Shown: positions 33,001-44,521, numbered from the stretch's first letter. The stretch: 60,000 nucleotides of DNA from Takakia lepidozioides (GCA_030704615.1 CM060734.1:54888042-54948041); one strand, 5' to 3'. Program-made: numbers and translations. The notes: a model not told the origin generated them from the sequence alone.

Positions 33001-34560
33001 AAACTGACATCTAGTCCTCATTTAGTACAGTTCCAACTTTGACGAGGTCACCATAAACCAGTAAACAGATGCAAAGAGCAAAGGAGGATGTACAATTACC
33101 CGATGTCTAAGCATCGCAGCTCCATGCATGTAAGCCCCCAAGCATTTCTGATCCTCACAACGGGAGTAGACCTAGAGGGGGTTGTGTCCAAAACTATATT
33201 GTTTGGTGCCCAAAGACTGTCCTTTGAAAATGAGGTTAGATATATATAAACTACCCTAGACTTGTTTTCAATCTATGACAAGAGCAAGGACCCGATCTCA
33301 TGATCTGCAAACCCTCTTCAGGAACATCAAGAACAGAGTTCATGCACGCCATGTTCACCAACTTCAAAAATCTCGAGGATGAGCCCCAAAGCCTTGGTCA
33401 TGTTGAGGTCTATCTTTGGGGCCGCTCACACAACAGATTGATGCCTATGTGAAGGGCTTTGTTAAGGAAATCTGGAAAGCCCAACAATTGTTTATACCAA
33501 GGTTCCCCACTGTCATTGCCTTAATTGAACCTTGTTGCACTCTCTCTCCCCACCCCACATAGAGAGTATCAAGGGGGGAAGGGAGGGGGCCCACCTACCC
33601 TCCACACTAGACTAAGATTTCTGGACTGGGCAAGAAGCTACATTCGACCAATAAACAGATGCAGAAAGATGTAGAAAGCCCTAAATATTGCTTATACTAA
33701 GGTAAGTCACGTCCTTGCCATTTTTCAGAGGTAACAGGCAGCTTGTACACGCATGCAAACTCAAACAAACCTGATGTGGTTGTGTTGAGCACTGATGCCC
33801 CTTAATTCCTACATCACTTCCTCAGAGGGCTACAAAGCCTCCATGATCCCGCGGCCCTATACTTATACACATGTATCCTGCGATCATAGTGCTCCACGAC
33901 ACCACATTTTGTTCAGCCATATTGTCAAACACCCCCTTTGCATTCTCCTTGCACCCACAGTTGGCATAAATATCCACGAGTGTATGATTCAGAATGAAAT
34001 CTAATACAGTTCCAGTTTTGACAAAGTCACCATGGATTTTTTGCCCTTTCCGGGGCTGTTAGGCTTGCATACGCAAACGAGACCTGATGTGGTTGGGTTG
34101 AACACATCTTAATTCATGCATCTTGCTCGGAGGTCTCCAAAGCCTCCATCCCACGCCCCTGTTGTACATATCCTGCGATCATAGTGCTCTAGACACGACA
34201 CCACATTTTTTTGTTGAGCCATAATATCGAACACCACTTTATAATGTCACCATGGACCTTATAATTGTCATTTTCTAGGGCTGCCAAGCTTGCACATGCA
34301 ATGCGTATTGCAAACACAAAGAAACCTGATGTGGTCAATGGGCTAAACACACCTTAATTCATGCACCATTTGCTCAGAGGTCTTCAAGGACTCCATCCCG
34401 CTATACATATCCTGCAATCATGGGCTCCATGATCACACCACATTTCATTCAGCCATATTGTTGAACGCTCCCTTTGCATCCTTGATGCACCCACATTTGG
34501 CATCCATATCTTCCAGCAGGCTCGCACATGCACTACAAACTCAAACAAACGTAACTTCTA
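33000..34560 (-). pseudogene. PPR protein pseudogene, several decayed repeat units
   Basis: The minus strand contains recognisable plant-combinatorial-type PPR signatures broken by stops and frameshifts. The clearest unit (about 34035-33860) reads FVKTGTVLDF, then TLVDIYANCGCKENAKGVFD, then NVVSWSTMIAGY. A second unit (about 34255-34035) has VFDIMAQ, a frameshifted MIAGY region, and a segment like LERGK-QIHGD leading into the first. A third (about 34500-34260) has MDAKCGCIKDAKGAFNNMAE followed by stops, and a fourth fragment (about 33060-32990) begins GDLVKVGTVL. PPR proteins bind organellar RNA; this copy cannot encode one. The roughly 230-280 bp spacing reflects the repeated protein unit. 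Confidence 0.7.
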
Positions 34561-34567
34561 TCCGCCA

Positions 34568-36300
34568 TTAGAAATGCTCCTGTGGGCCGAAATTATCCGT
34601 TACGACTATGCAATTGTAACAAACATCTTGAAGTTGTTCCCTTGGTGGTTTCAGACATGCAGTCGATTCGGAAAAGACACGATTCCTTCTAGTGGTTCCA
34701 AAACTGGAGCCAATCTCAAGGAGCGAGGTAAGGTATGTAGGTGGGAGGAAGGGGATGGCTATCACCCTTGGCTTCCATAAAATCCCTTTCTTGTGCCCCC
34801 AGTCATGAATCCATGGAAACATGAAGACCTTTTCAGCTGAGTGGTTGGTGTTGAAGCGCAAGGCTTTGTCCGCTTCAAAGGGGAAGCTGAACAAATCGCT
34901 GTAAGGGGAAAACAGGTGATCAGAAACACACTTGAATTTCGCAAATAGAGTATAGAATGTGCGGGGGAAAGAGACAACAAGCGAAGAGGCAAGGCGAATT
35001 GGATGAACTGTAGACGGGAATGAACGCAAGTAAAGGAGGATGAACACGGATGAACAAAGCAAAGGATAAAGGTCTTGGTTCACTTCGTGGATCAGGATGG
35101 ATGTAGTATGAACAGTCAGCATGAGGAGAATACATTCATCAAGTAAGACGTTGCTTGAGCGCCATACCACGATGGATGAGGACACTGGATGAACTACGCA
35201 TGAACAGAATGGATGCACATCATTGATCTAATGTTGATCAACGACTTCTATCTATCTCATCATTTTTTTTGTTTTTTTTTTAATGATCTTCTGTCTGCTC
35301 CCTTGTACCCTGCAGCAGTCTTTGGAAATCGCTTCTTCCCCAAGTCCCTACTTTCTAATCACTGCCCCAGCATCTACTAATCAGCCGAGCCTTCCCTGGT
35401 CGTGCCTGCTGACTAAGCACTAAGTTATGGACATGTGGCCCTGATCCATGTATTGATAATATCTTAAGAGCCCAAAACTTAATTACATGGGTACGCTTAG
35501 TCACGCGCCTTAGTGTCACAAGACGGCGATGGAGACAGAGGAGAAGAAATATGGATTAGACTGAGTAGGTTAGTGAAGCGATTAGTGAGATGCTTGTATA
35601 GTGTACAGAACGTGTTGATACCAGACTGCCTTCGCAATAAGCTGTGTGATATAGAGGAGATAGATTGGATTTTACGAGAAAAAACATGTACAAGTTGAAA
35701 CCAATGATCAAGAGAGCAATGCTTTCTAGAACGTTTGCGCTGCAATAAGTGTAGAGAGAACGGAAAGAGACAAGAAGAGGTTAACTGATCTGGATCGTAA
35801 GCAAAACCGATCTGTGCAGGCCCTGTAAATGACAGATCGAGATTATAGGTAGAGATGCAACGATGCGTAGCATGTATTGAGGGACAGATTGCACAAGTAA
35901 ACAGAGTAGCCAAGGGTCACTGCCATAAAAGATGCATGGAATGTGAGTTAAGTGATGACCCGTGCACATGGTGAACCAAGCATAAGAGATAACGGAGTGC
36001 GGGTGCTGCAGGCAGGAGCCCTACGAGGGGTTGACATATCTTTTCTGAGCATTTGTCATGCCACAAACGGAATGGTAACATGATGTTTAACAAATGAATG
36101 AGCAGTAGAATGGTCCAGTCTAGGTGTCATGATGTTTTCCTGCTTCCGCTGCGGCTCATGTAGCATCGAAATTGGACTGACAGGTTGTCTGATCAAGAGG
36201 GAACAGATAGATTTACCCCGGGTGGTGAAACAAGGCCCCCATTTTTTGTATCAAAGCTGCTGATCGCGGCCATTTCAAGTTCAAACTGGCGCAAGAGAGA
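34568..36300. other. No gene I can support; GATGAAC-rich stretch
   Basis: The 216-residue minus-strand frame at 34568-35218 is the longest here. It lacks any motif I know, and its 5' half overlaps a stretch where GGATGAAC-like units recur (34990-35220), so it may be a chance frame. 35497-35913 (minus) is similarly unsupported. No LTR is identified for the retroelement that follows. Confidence 0.35.
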
Positions 36301-36324
36301 GCTGGCGATTTAGTAGCACAATGG

Positions 36325-36522
36325 ATGCACAGTTCTAACTATATAACTCAAGGGCCAGACATAGGTGACTTGGTGTTACGTATAGAAAGCTTTGGTCGCA
36401 TCTCACTTGCAGGTTTGAATCCGCTGTCTTTCTATTGTATGCCGGGAGATATAGCGATTCGTATTGTGGACACTGGTGGAGGAACATATGCTAAGGCATG
36501 GATACTATGCCATGATATATAG
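36325..36522 (+). CDS. Small ORF A, GD-motif protein upstream of gag
   Basis: 65 residues. It has two GD-centred strands (DIGDLVLRI and PGDIAIRI), followed by a Gly-rich turn and AKAWIL. ORFs B and C immediately downstream repeat this layout, so the three look like paralogues. No known family is recognised. The frame may extend upstream through a stop, so the true 5' end is uncertain. It sits 48 bp before ORF B and about 0.8 kb before the gag. It could be a small beta-rich accessory protein of a retroelement or virus-like element, which is inference only. The frame is intact although the gag downstream is broken. Confidence 0.45.
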   Translation: MHSSNYITQGPDIGDLVLRIESFGRISLAGLNPLSFYCMPGDIAIRIVDTGGGTYAKAWILCHDI

Positions 36523-36569
36523 AAACACTTGGGCAGATGAGGGATATGATGTTATAAATCACACCAGTC

Positions 36570-36923
36570 ATGTCCGATCAGTCCATTTCGAACGACGAAT
36601 CTGACATTAGGAATCAGCCAATAGAACATACACTGGATGATGCAGATCCCGAGCTAGCAGCACTGCACGGGCTTCCCGAACCAGGGGATGTCTTTGTGGA
36701 TCTGAGGCCAACGGACAATAATAGATACAATTTATGGACAACGGGACAGATAGTAGAGTTCAAAGAAGGTGATGTGCTCATCCGCTTGGAGCACCAAGGA
36801 TATAAGTCTAGGATGCTTGTATGGGAAATGATAGATACCATCGGTAGAGGTAGAGAGTGGTTAGTCACCAAACATGAGATCTTGTCATACAAGAACCCAC
36901 TAAGGGGAGTAGTTAGACACTGA
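36570..36923 (+). CDS. Small ORF B, GD-motif protein upstream of gag
   Basis: 117 residues with an acidic N-terminus (DDADPELAAL). The core EPGDVFVDLR, about 25 residues of spacer, EGDVLIRLEHQG and then MLVWEMI matches the spacing of ORFs A and C. The C-terminal extension is basic/aromatic (GREWLVTKHEI). Separated from ORF C by 15 bp, suggesting a polycistronic message. Function unknown. Confidence 0.5.
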   Translation: MSDQSISNDESDIRNQPIEHTLDDADPELAALHGLPEPGDVFVDLRPTDNNRYNLWTTGQIVEFKEGDVLIRLEHQGYKSRMLVWEMIDTIGRGREWLVTKHEILSYKNPLRGVVRH

Positions 36924-36938
36924 TAACACTAGTGAAAC

Positions 36939-37247
36939 ATGCCAGGTGATCTGGATCAGACATCATTGACTGATCATCTAGAAGTAGGAGATGTGTTGAT
37001 TTCATATAGTTTAGATCCGTCGCCATATACTAACCCAAGACCAATGTTTTACCACCAATCGTCAAGAGCGCATAATGGAGACCTCTGTGTACGAGTCATA
37101 CATGTTGGAAACCGGGTAACAGTAGTATTATGGGTCAGAGCGGCATATGCTTGGGTAATGGTTTCCGCCATGTCAAAAAGAGTAACAGTAAGCGGACGGG
37201 ATGAAGCACTTCAGAACAAAGTATGGAGTCCAAGCACTAGAAATTAG
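36939..37247 (+). CDS. Small ORF C, GD-motif protein upstream of gag
   Basis: 102 residues. The core is EVGDVLISY, a spacer, NGDLCVRVIHVG and then VVLWVRAAY, the same order and spacing as ORFs A and B. It is followed by a Ser/Lys/Arg-rich tail. It ends 72 bp before the gag start. No known family is recognised. Its closeness to gag and the shared strand make it likely to belong to the same element. Confidence 0.5.
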   Translation: MPGDLDQTSLTDHLEVGDVLISYSLDPSPYTNPRPMFYHQSSRAHNGDLCVRVIHVGNRVTVVLWVRAAYAWVMVSAMSKRVTVSGRDEALQNKVWSPSTRN

Positions 37248-37319
37248 GACATGAAAGAGTAATTTAGAATAGAGTTGTTTTCAATTTCAAGAAAAACCGA
37301 AGAAAAGTGACGTAACAAA

Positions 37320-38616
37320 ATGGCTAGCCTGTCAGGGGTAGATGCACCCTATTATGGTAGGGAATCAGAGGATGTGGTTGATTGGATCGAGAAATTACAA
37401 ATGGCGGGAGATGTAAGAGAGTTATCAGATGACAAGATATTTAAGGTGGCAAGGTTAAACCTCAAAGGTAAAGCAGATGACTGGTATAGGCATCAAAACC
37501 CGAAATCAATAGATTGGGAGAATTTACAAGTGGCCATGTTGGCAAAGTTTGGGCATGTGGATATGGCGGATTTAAAGATGAAATTGGACGAAGTGACCAG
37601 GAACTAAAACGAAGGGTTCACGCTTACTTTGACCGACTTAATCGGTTGTTTGTCAAAGGGCAAATTCCTGAGTTAGAACAACATCGAAGGTTTATGGGGG
37701 GTCTTAGGCATGAGATAATGAAGTTGATGCTAGGAACCCGATTTCAGAGTGTCGATGAAGAAGTGGAAACAGCCATGGATGTGGAGAGATGATTATCCAA
37801 GATTGGAGAAACACCCTTCGAACCTTTGGACGGGGAAGACGTAGGAGAGGTTTTGGGACTGGGCAGGTTGATCAGCGCCTACATGCTTTGAATCTAACAC
37901 TAAGTAAGTATTTTGAAAAGAAGAGTGTATACACGGAAGGTTCTGGTAGTCAGACTCTAGTTCGGGGAATTCGGTTGTGTAACCTCTGCAAGCAGGAGGG
38001 TCATGTGGCTGCATACTGTCCAACACAGAAGACTCCAGTGAAATGTGCAAAATGCAATCACTATGGTCACATGACATAAACTTGTGGAATCACATGTACC
38101 TTTTGCAAGGTTCTAGGGCACTTCGAACCAGACTATAGGTTGAAAAAGGAACAAGGTGCGAATGCATTACCTTCTAACAATCTGCTTGAGATTATGTGTG
38201 ACGATAAAGATGCAGTCTTGGAACAGCTGAATCAGTTAATGGCACATCACGATATCAAAGAGATACGTCGACTTCCCAGGGTGCGAACACCGGTGGCAAC
38301 CCCAAATCTCAAGGGAGGTCCTAATCTACAAGGCGAAGACATGGCTTCATCACAGAAAGAAGTGCCAAAGGAACAAACGTGGCCCTCGGGCCAATTCCTC
38401 TTCCCAAGAAGATCTGAGAAACACCCAGAATTTGAGACAAGAAGATCAAAAGTACTGAATCATTTCTACAAAGGACGTATATCCATGTTACCAATGGAGG
38501 TCATCATGCACGTGCCAGGAGAGTTCGAAAAACTGAAGACGCGGAAAACAGAAAAACGTGGAATAACCACTGGCCCTTTAACCACTACTGTCTTTTCCCA
38601 CTCTATAAACCACTAG
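37320..38616 (+). pseudogene. Retroelement gag with three zinc knuckles (frameshifted)
   Basis: The start ATG at 37320 opens a Ty3/retrovirus-like gag domain: ESEDVVDWIEK near the N-terminus, then LKGKADDWYRHQ, then RRVHAYFDRLNRLFVKG. Frames are broken by a one-base loss near 37600 and a one-base gain near 37793. Three CCHC knuckles follow: CNLCKQEGHVAAYC (37978-38019); CAKCNHYGHMT with a TAA inside before TC (38044-38085); and CTFCKVLGHFEPDY, where the last Cys has become Tyr. A tail frame (38140-38616) has no protease motif that I can find. No reverse transcriptase is seen; the element is either truncated by the repeats at 38.6 kb or non-autonomous. Gag would coat the element's RNA in a particle. 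Confidence 0.7.
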
Positions 38617-39625
38617 TAACCACTTGCCAGTGGTTAATCTCGATGAAATGTCATGGTGGCATCACAGACAGTGGTTGGAAATGGTTTCAACCACTTAGTA
38701 GTCCATGTGTAATAATTTGTTTTTATTTATTATTTATTATTTGGTAATATATTTTAATTAATTAATATAATATTCCACGTGGACGAGTGTAGTGGTACAT
38801 TGTGAGTGGTTATAGACACCTCAGTGATGGGAAGTGGTTGAAACCACTTGCTACTCTACGTGTAATAATTCAAAATTTATTTATGATTTATGATTTGGAA
38901 ATCTATTTTAATTAATAAATATAATATTCCGCGTGGACACGGACAGCACACGTTGATCTTGAGTGGTTAAAGACACCTCATTGATTTGTACCACTTTGAC
39001 AGTGGTGGAGAGTGGGTGGTGAAAGACACTACAGTAATTGGAACCACTATTCTAGTAGTCGCTCATGAGTGGTTGCCTACACAATAGTGATTGGTACCAC
39101 TTTTGTGGTGATACATGAAAAACTTTAAGTGGTTTGTGCACCTGTGACAGACTTTGAAAAACAGACAAGTGTCCAGACCATTGTAGGATGATGCTATTGA
39201 ACAAATGGTTCCAACAATAAACTTTATTCTGAATCTGAAACATATTTGTCACCCTCTGAATCACTTTCCTCAACTGGAATAGCGGTTGGTTGTACAAATG
39301 GGCCACTTAAATGCAGGTAGCCAGTGGTACATAATGAGTGGTTAAAGACACCGCAGTGATTGGTATCACTTGGACGGTGGTAGATTGTGAGTGGTTAAAG
39401 ACACCTTAGTGACTGGTACCACTCTTGTGGTGATACATGAAAATGTTTAAGTGGTTTGTGCACATGTGGCAGACTTTAAAAAACATACAAGTGTCCAAAT
39501 CATTGTAGGATGATGCTATTGAACCGATGGTTCCAAACAATCAATTTTATTCTGAATCTGAATCACAATATTCATTCTCTGAAGCACTTTCCTCAACAAT
39601 GTTTGGTCATACAAAACTAGCTTGA
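38570..39625. repeat. AGTGGTT-rich tandem repeat region
   Basis: Nested direct repeats. A unit of about 150-170 bp occurs near 38690 and 38845. A larger unit with period 322 bp occurs at about 39090 and 39412 (both contain gtggtgatacatgaaaa and ttgtaggatgatgctattga). The heptamer AGTGGTT/AACCACT recurs throughout. No coding content. Confidence 0.75.
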
Positions 39626-42220
39626 AATATGGTAGCCAACATTTTCACAGATTCTCACCTCTTTGTCATGGTAGGCATGATGGTACATCCACAAGCTGTA
39701 GTGCCTTTGGATGAGAAGCAGTCCCCTCACAAAGTATACCGCTCGTTTTCTCAAGAGCATACCATTTCTTTGCCTGCCAGAATGCTATGCTATCATTTTA
39801 ACTCTGAAACAGAATCCACTTGTCATGTAGGGTTGGAATAGCCCTGCTTGAATTACCATCACACACTTTCTTATGATGTGGGCGACAACATGAGATTACC
39901 ATGATTAATTATTTTCATTAGCTATGTCAAGTCGCAATCTCAAGCTTAGAATGGAACCTCAAGGCTGGCTTGGTAGAGCAGGGACTATTCCCCTTTGGGT
40001 GCTTATTACTTGTATTCTTACCTCTGGGCTTGCAATTTTGTGCAACAAGCCTGATGGACTGGAGAAGGCTTATGTAAGGCTGACAGCTAATTATGATGCA
40101 CTGGATATGACAAACAAGATATGTATCATCTAGAATGGTTCTTCTTGTTTGGAACTGGGTTGGTTTGAGAGGTGTTTTGTAAGTTTTGTAGTTTGCAAAA
40201 TGCTTTTCAATTTAATCCATAAACGTGTGTTAAAATGTTTGGCTTTAGTGAACAGTTATGTTTTGATAGCTTTGATAGTTATGTGCTAATGACTGCTTTT
40301 GAAGACACCTTCTTCAATTTCACCCTGTTTTTCCCTCTTATCAGAATTGCCCCTAATTATTCATGTCTGAATTCTGCAAGTTAGCTGGTCGAGTGAAGCT
40401 TTGATAGTTTGAGTGACTTTGACATGATACTGCCAATGTGACAATGGGAAAGTATCCAGAAACAGATAACAGAGACGAGGAGAAGCTGTGGAATGAATAC
40501 TTTTATGACCCCAGTCAATGGTAGGACAATCGAGGCAAGAAGGTGAATGTTTGTTGGATTATAGAGAGTAGCAGATGCAATTGAGCATACGAACTAGTGT
40601 GATAAGTTGACTTTAATGGTGTTTGCTAGAACAAATCTAGGCTGTCATCAGCTGCTAGCAACAAGGCAATGATGTATGCATGATTTGTGCAGAGGCATGG
40701 ATAGTTGAAGGAGCAGGAATAGAGTGACATGGGTGCATATTCACCCAAGAGGGCCGAACTTCAAGCTCCAAATTGACTATGTAGCTACAAGAAACCTGCA
40801 TGGGTAGATGGTCAATTGGCAGCAACGGCACAATTTATAAAATCAGACACTGCTAATGAAGACATCTTCTTCAACACATTTCACCTTATTTTTCCTCTTA
40901 TCAGAATCGGCCCTAAATTTCCATGTTAAATTCTGCAAGTTAGCTGGTTGAGTGAATCTAGTTTGGAGTGACTTTGACATGATACTGCCAACGTGACAAT
41001 GTTCAGGAAAGTATCAAAAAACAAGTAACAGAGATGAGGAGAAGCTGTGGAATGAATACTTTTCTGCCCCAGTCAATGATGGGACAACCGAGGCAAAAAG
41101 GTGAATGTCTGTTACATTTCATAGAGTAGTAGACGCAATTCAACATAGGAACTAGTGTGTTAAGCTGAGTTGGGTGTTTCTTACAATGAATCTAGGTTGT
41201 CATTGTCAGCTCCTAGCAGCAAGGCAAGGATGAATGCATGATTTGTGCAGGGGCATGGATAGCTGAAGGAGCAGTGATAGAGTGTGGGTCCAGATTCATC
41301 CTAGTGGGCCAGATTTCAAGCACAAGATTTATCAATAGCTATAAGAAACCTCCATGGGTAGATGGTCTATTCCGTGGAACTCAATCCGCCACTGAAGTCT
41401 TGCATTATGAGGATCAGAACTGCTTGGCAGCTTACTTGCACGAGGCCTTGACCCTTAGACAATCCCCAGAGCAGTAGTAGTTTTTGGGCTGTTTTTTTAC
41501 TTTGTTTTTTTCATTTTGTCCCATAAGCTCTTTGAGCTTTCCGCAAATGTAATAAAGTACCATTTTGTTTCATTTTCATATCATTTTGTTTCATGGCATG
41601 TTTTTCATCGTTTGTGCATTTCTAATGCATGATTAGTTCTCTTATATGGCATTGCATGCGTATGTATTAGTCGGCTCACTACAAACACCAAAACTTCAAA
41701 GTATAAACCACTATGAATGATTGTTCAAGTAATTTTGAGCAATTCATTTAAAGTAGTAAAGCATCTGGTTGCGCCGACTTCCGTAGTCGCAGTTGCCACT
41801 GTGCATGTAGCACTGCAAGTCATGTGGTCGACTACCGCGTGGCGACCCGAGCTTGTGGCCACGTGGCAGCAGTGTTGCTCGTCACGGCACCGCCACATCA
41901 TCGTCCATGTGTCACTGCGGCTCACTGAGTCATTCCCCTCATGCGGAGGGAAAAGTCAAAGTCAGACACACGGGCGGCTGGCCTGGTTACGACACGTGGT
42001 TCTCCAACAATAATGGGAATTAAAGTTTCGCAGTCGTTCAAGCGTCTGCGGCCTTTACCACTCCAATCATTGTATGTCCGATCCAACTTCCATGTCTGTT
42101 GTAACTAGTCGTTTACTACTTCAGTTGATCCCCGGTTTTTTGTTCATTACGACTCAAAATGAGTCGTTTCCCCAGTTGTAAATGACATGATTCCTTCTAG
42201 TGAACCTTCATAGGGGCCAT
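39626..42220. repeat. Non-coding region with a 547-bp tandem duplication
   Basis: About 40316-40860 is repeated at about 40863-41400 (for example ttctgcaagttagctgg at 40374 and 40933, and gaggagaagctgtggaatga in both), with about 10-15% divergence by eye. The 79-residue frame at 41238-41477 lies in the second copy only and is unsupported as a gene. 41700-42200 holds nothing recognisable. Confidence 0.65.
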
Positions 42221-42224
42221 CAAC

Positions 42225-44040
42225 GTGTATGAGCCTGTCCAAGACCAGATTTTGAGTGTGGACAATGAGGCAATCCACTTTGATTACAACACGGACAACG
42301 GCGTGCCCAAGATGGTCATCCTCATGCCTGAAAATGCCAGGATAGGGTCCTCAATCAAGCTGCCAACGCTTGACGATTCCTATATAGTAGTGGCAATCAA
42401 GGAGGAGGTCATCAATGTCATTTGCTTCCTATGTAATAGAGAAGGTCACTTAAAGGCAGACTGCCCAAACACAAAAGTCAAGGCCACTTCTCCCAGCCTC
42501 CAGATTCCACTTTCCAATAGGATCAAATGCTCCAAGGGCTGGGAGCTACAGCAGCAGCAGGTGTAATTGGGTAGATCCCAGTTTTGGAAGAAATTTGCAC
42601 CACAAAGAAGAGAAAGTGAGTTGGAGACCCCACCAAAGCAGCTCCTCCCACATGATCTGGCTTCTTTCCTGTAAGAATCATGGAGGCTTGGGCTTCATTC
42701 CCCTTCACAGAAGCAGAACTACATCAGCTTGATAGCACCAGCATGGCCATTGCCTTTTTGGAGCTCAACTCCTTCAAATCTAGGCCTCTCCCCGACTGGG
42801 AACGGGGCTCCTCCTATGCCAGGGACAAAGCTGCTGTCTGTGTCACGCCGCTGCTGTACAACTTCATCGATGACTACACCAACTTTTTTCTCCCAAGCAT
42901 CAAAGATGGTTTCCAGTCAGCTTGGGTATTGGAGGCGCTGGCCAATGACTATGGTCGTGGTAAATAAAGGGAGATCACCTTGGCTCTAACTCAATCCATT
43001 CTCAAGGATTTCTTCCCAAAGCTAAATCTCTCCTTGCTGCACATTATGGATATTGGTATCATGGTTGAAAACAGTGACTCTCATGCAGATCTCGCAATTG
43101 TGTATGTTATGCTGTGAATACAAAGCTTTATTGCAAAATTTTGTATGGGGAGCTAACAAATCAGGCCAAAAGGTCAGGCCACAGGTCTCCTGGAGACAGA
43201 TCTGCCAGCCAAAAAAACTAGGAGGACTGGGGGTTCTGGACCCGGAAATCCAAATCACAGCCCTCCTCGGGAAGTGGCTGCCAAGATTCTTAGGCCCAGA
43301 AGGAGGCTGGTGGAAGTTTTTGGTGGTAGGAAATCTGATGACGGCAAGCCCCCTCAAGACCTCTAAATGGCAACCCTCCATTCGCTGGATCACACATGGA
43401 TTCAAGCACAAAATGGTGGGATCGTCCCTATGGAACGTCAACTGGAAAGCTTGGGTTGCACTGAGACCATTTCTCTGTAAAAAAGAGCCAGAAACTTACG
43501 AGGAAACCCTCCGCCAACACCTATTTTTGAACACCAACGCGCCCACACCAACTGGAAAATTGCTGGCAAAAAAATGCTCTGCCTGGGACAGCAGGGGCAT
43601 CAGTGAACTAAAACACCTGTGGTCGCCTACAGGCTTCCTGCATATTAACACAATTAGCCCTATACTGGGGTCAATCAGAGCCAAGGTCGGGCTTCAGACG
43701 GTCATAAATTCTATACCTCAAACCTGGACCGTGTCTCTGCAGGCGGGACCAATTACCCCCTCCACGAACTTCTAGACATTCGGAGTCATAAGCAACAGAC
43801 TCACCATCCTATTGGTGATTTTTGCCACAGACACCAACTTCTCAGGGTTCGCTTACCATATCAACCTCGAAACTCTAGTTCTGATCTTGGTTTCTCAATC
43901 CAAAACCCTCTTCCCTCATTTCAATCATACCCCGGTGAGAATATGCAACTGGTCATCTAAGTTCAAGGAGTTTGATCCCCAACCACCTCTTAGCGTACTT
44001 GTCATGTCCTGGGTTAATGCCTCCATATTTGTGTGGATCC
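42225..44040 (+). pseudogene. LINE (L1-type) remnant: ORF1-like and ORF2 C-terminus
   Basis: 42225-42566 encodes a 113-residue frame with a CCHC knuckle (CFLCNREGHLKADC), typical of LINE ORF1 proteins. 43053-43775 encodes the region after the L1 reverse transcriptase: FVWGANKSGQKVRPQVSW, then ICQPKKLGGLGVLD, then ALLGKWLPR, a pattern seen in plant L1 ORF2 proteins and in related zf-RVT pseudogenes. 42680-42967 lies between and is compatible with decayed LINE sequence but not diagnostic. The endonuclease and catalytic RT are missing. The element is cut at 44041 by the gypsy A LTR. Confidence 0.65.
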
Positions 44041-44508
44041 TATCACGGACATAGCCCCGAGGAACTTATCAGGAGTAAATACTAGAAGTTACCAAGTTAC
44101 CATGTTACCGGAAGTTACCATGATTTACCGTGATTTACCATGATCTACCATGATTAACCATTATTTACCATAGGGGAAGCTTCTTAGGGAAGCTTCTTAG
44201 TAGCCAGTATATATAGGAGGCGAGACTGGGCACTCTTCAGTCTCACCAACACCAGTTCAAGCTACTCTTGTTTTCAGTTCCCAGTACCCTAGCCCAGTTT
44301 CCAGTATCTGGTACTCCAGTCCAGTTTCCAGCATTCCAGTATTCAAATCGTGTTCCAATATATTGTACCCTTGTTCATTGTTATAAAGATCGCTTTGATT
44401 CCTATTTACTCATCGTGCATACAGCCATGCCGACCTTGACTTCTTGCCTAGTCTTGTACCTCTAGTATGATCTCTTGTTTGTGTTCAGTCATGTTCTCGT
44501 CCTTGACA
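44041..44508 (+). repeat. 5' LTR of gypsy copy A
   Basis: 468 bp from TATCACGGAC (mutated from TGTCACGGAC seen in B and C) to CCTTGACA. It has a TTACC-rich 5' part, a TATA box at 44208-44215 and a 10-bp inverted repeat around 44219-44247 (GGCGAGACTG / CAGTCTCACC, one mismatch). It is shorter than LTR B (595 bp) and LTR C (634 bp). Confidence 0.85.
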
Positions 44509-44510
44509 GT

Positions 44511-44521
44511 TTGGCGAGACT
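44511..44521 (+). promoter_or_regulatory. Primer-binding site complementary to the element's own 5' RNA end
   Basis: TTGGCGAGACT begins 2 bases after the LTR. Its complement AGTCTCGCCAA occurs inside the LTR, 31 bases after the TATA box (53839-53849 in LTR B, and with one change at 44239-44249 in LTR A). This is the arrangement of self-primed Tf1-type elements. No tRNA-Met type site (TGGTATCAGAG) is present. Confidence 0.7.

Noticed and set aside
34568-35218. 216-residue minus-strand frame
   Set aside because: No motif, and partly made of repeated GATGAAC units. Open length alone is not enough to call a gene.
36300-38616. Endogenous caulimovirus-like element
   Set aside because: No movement-protein motif, coat-protein pattern or reverse transcriptase was found; three CCHC knuckles also do not fit.
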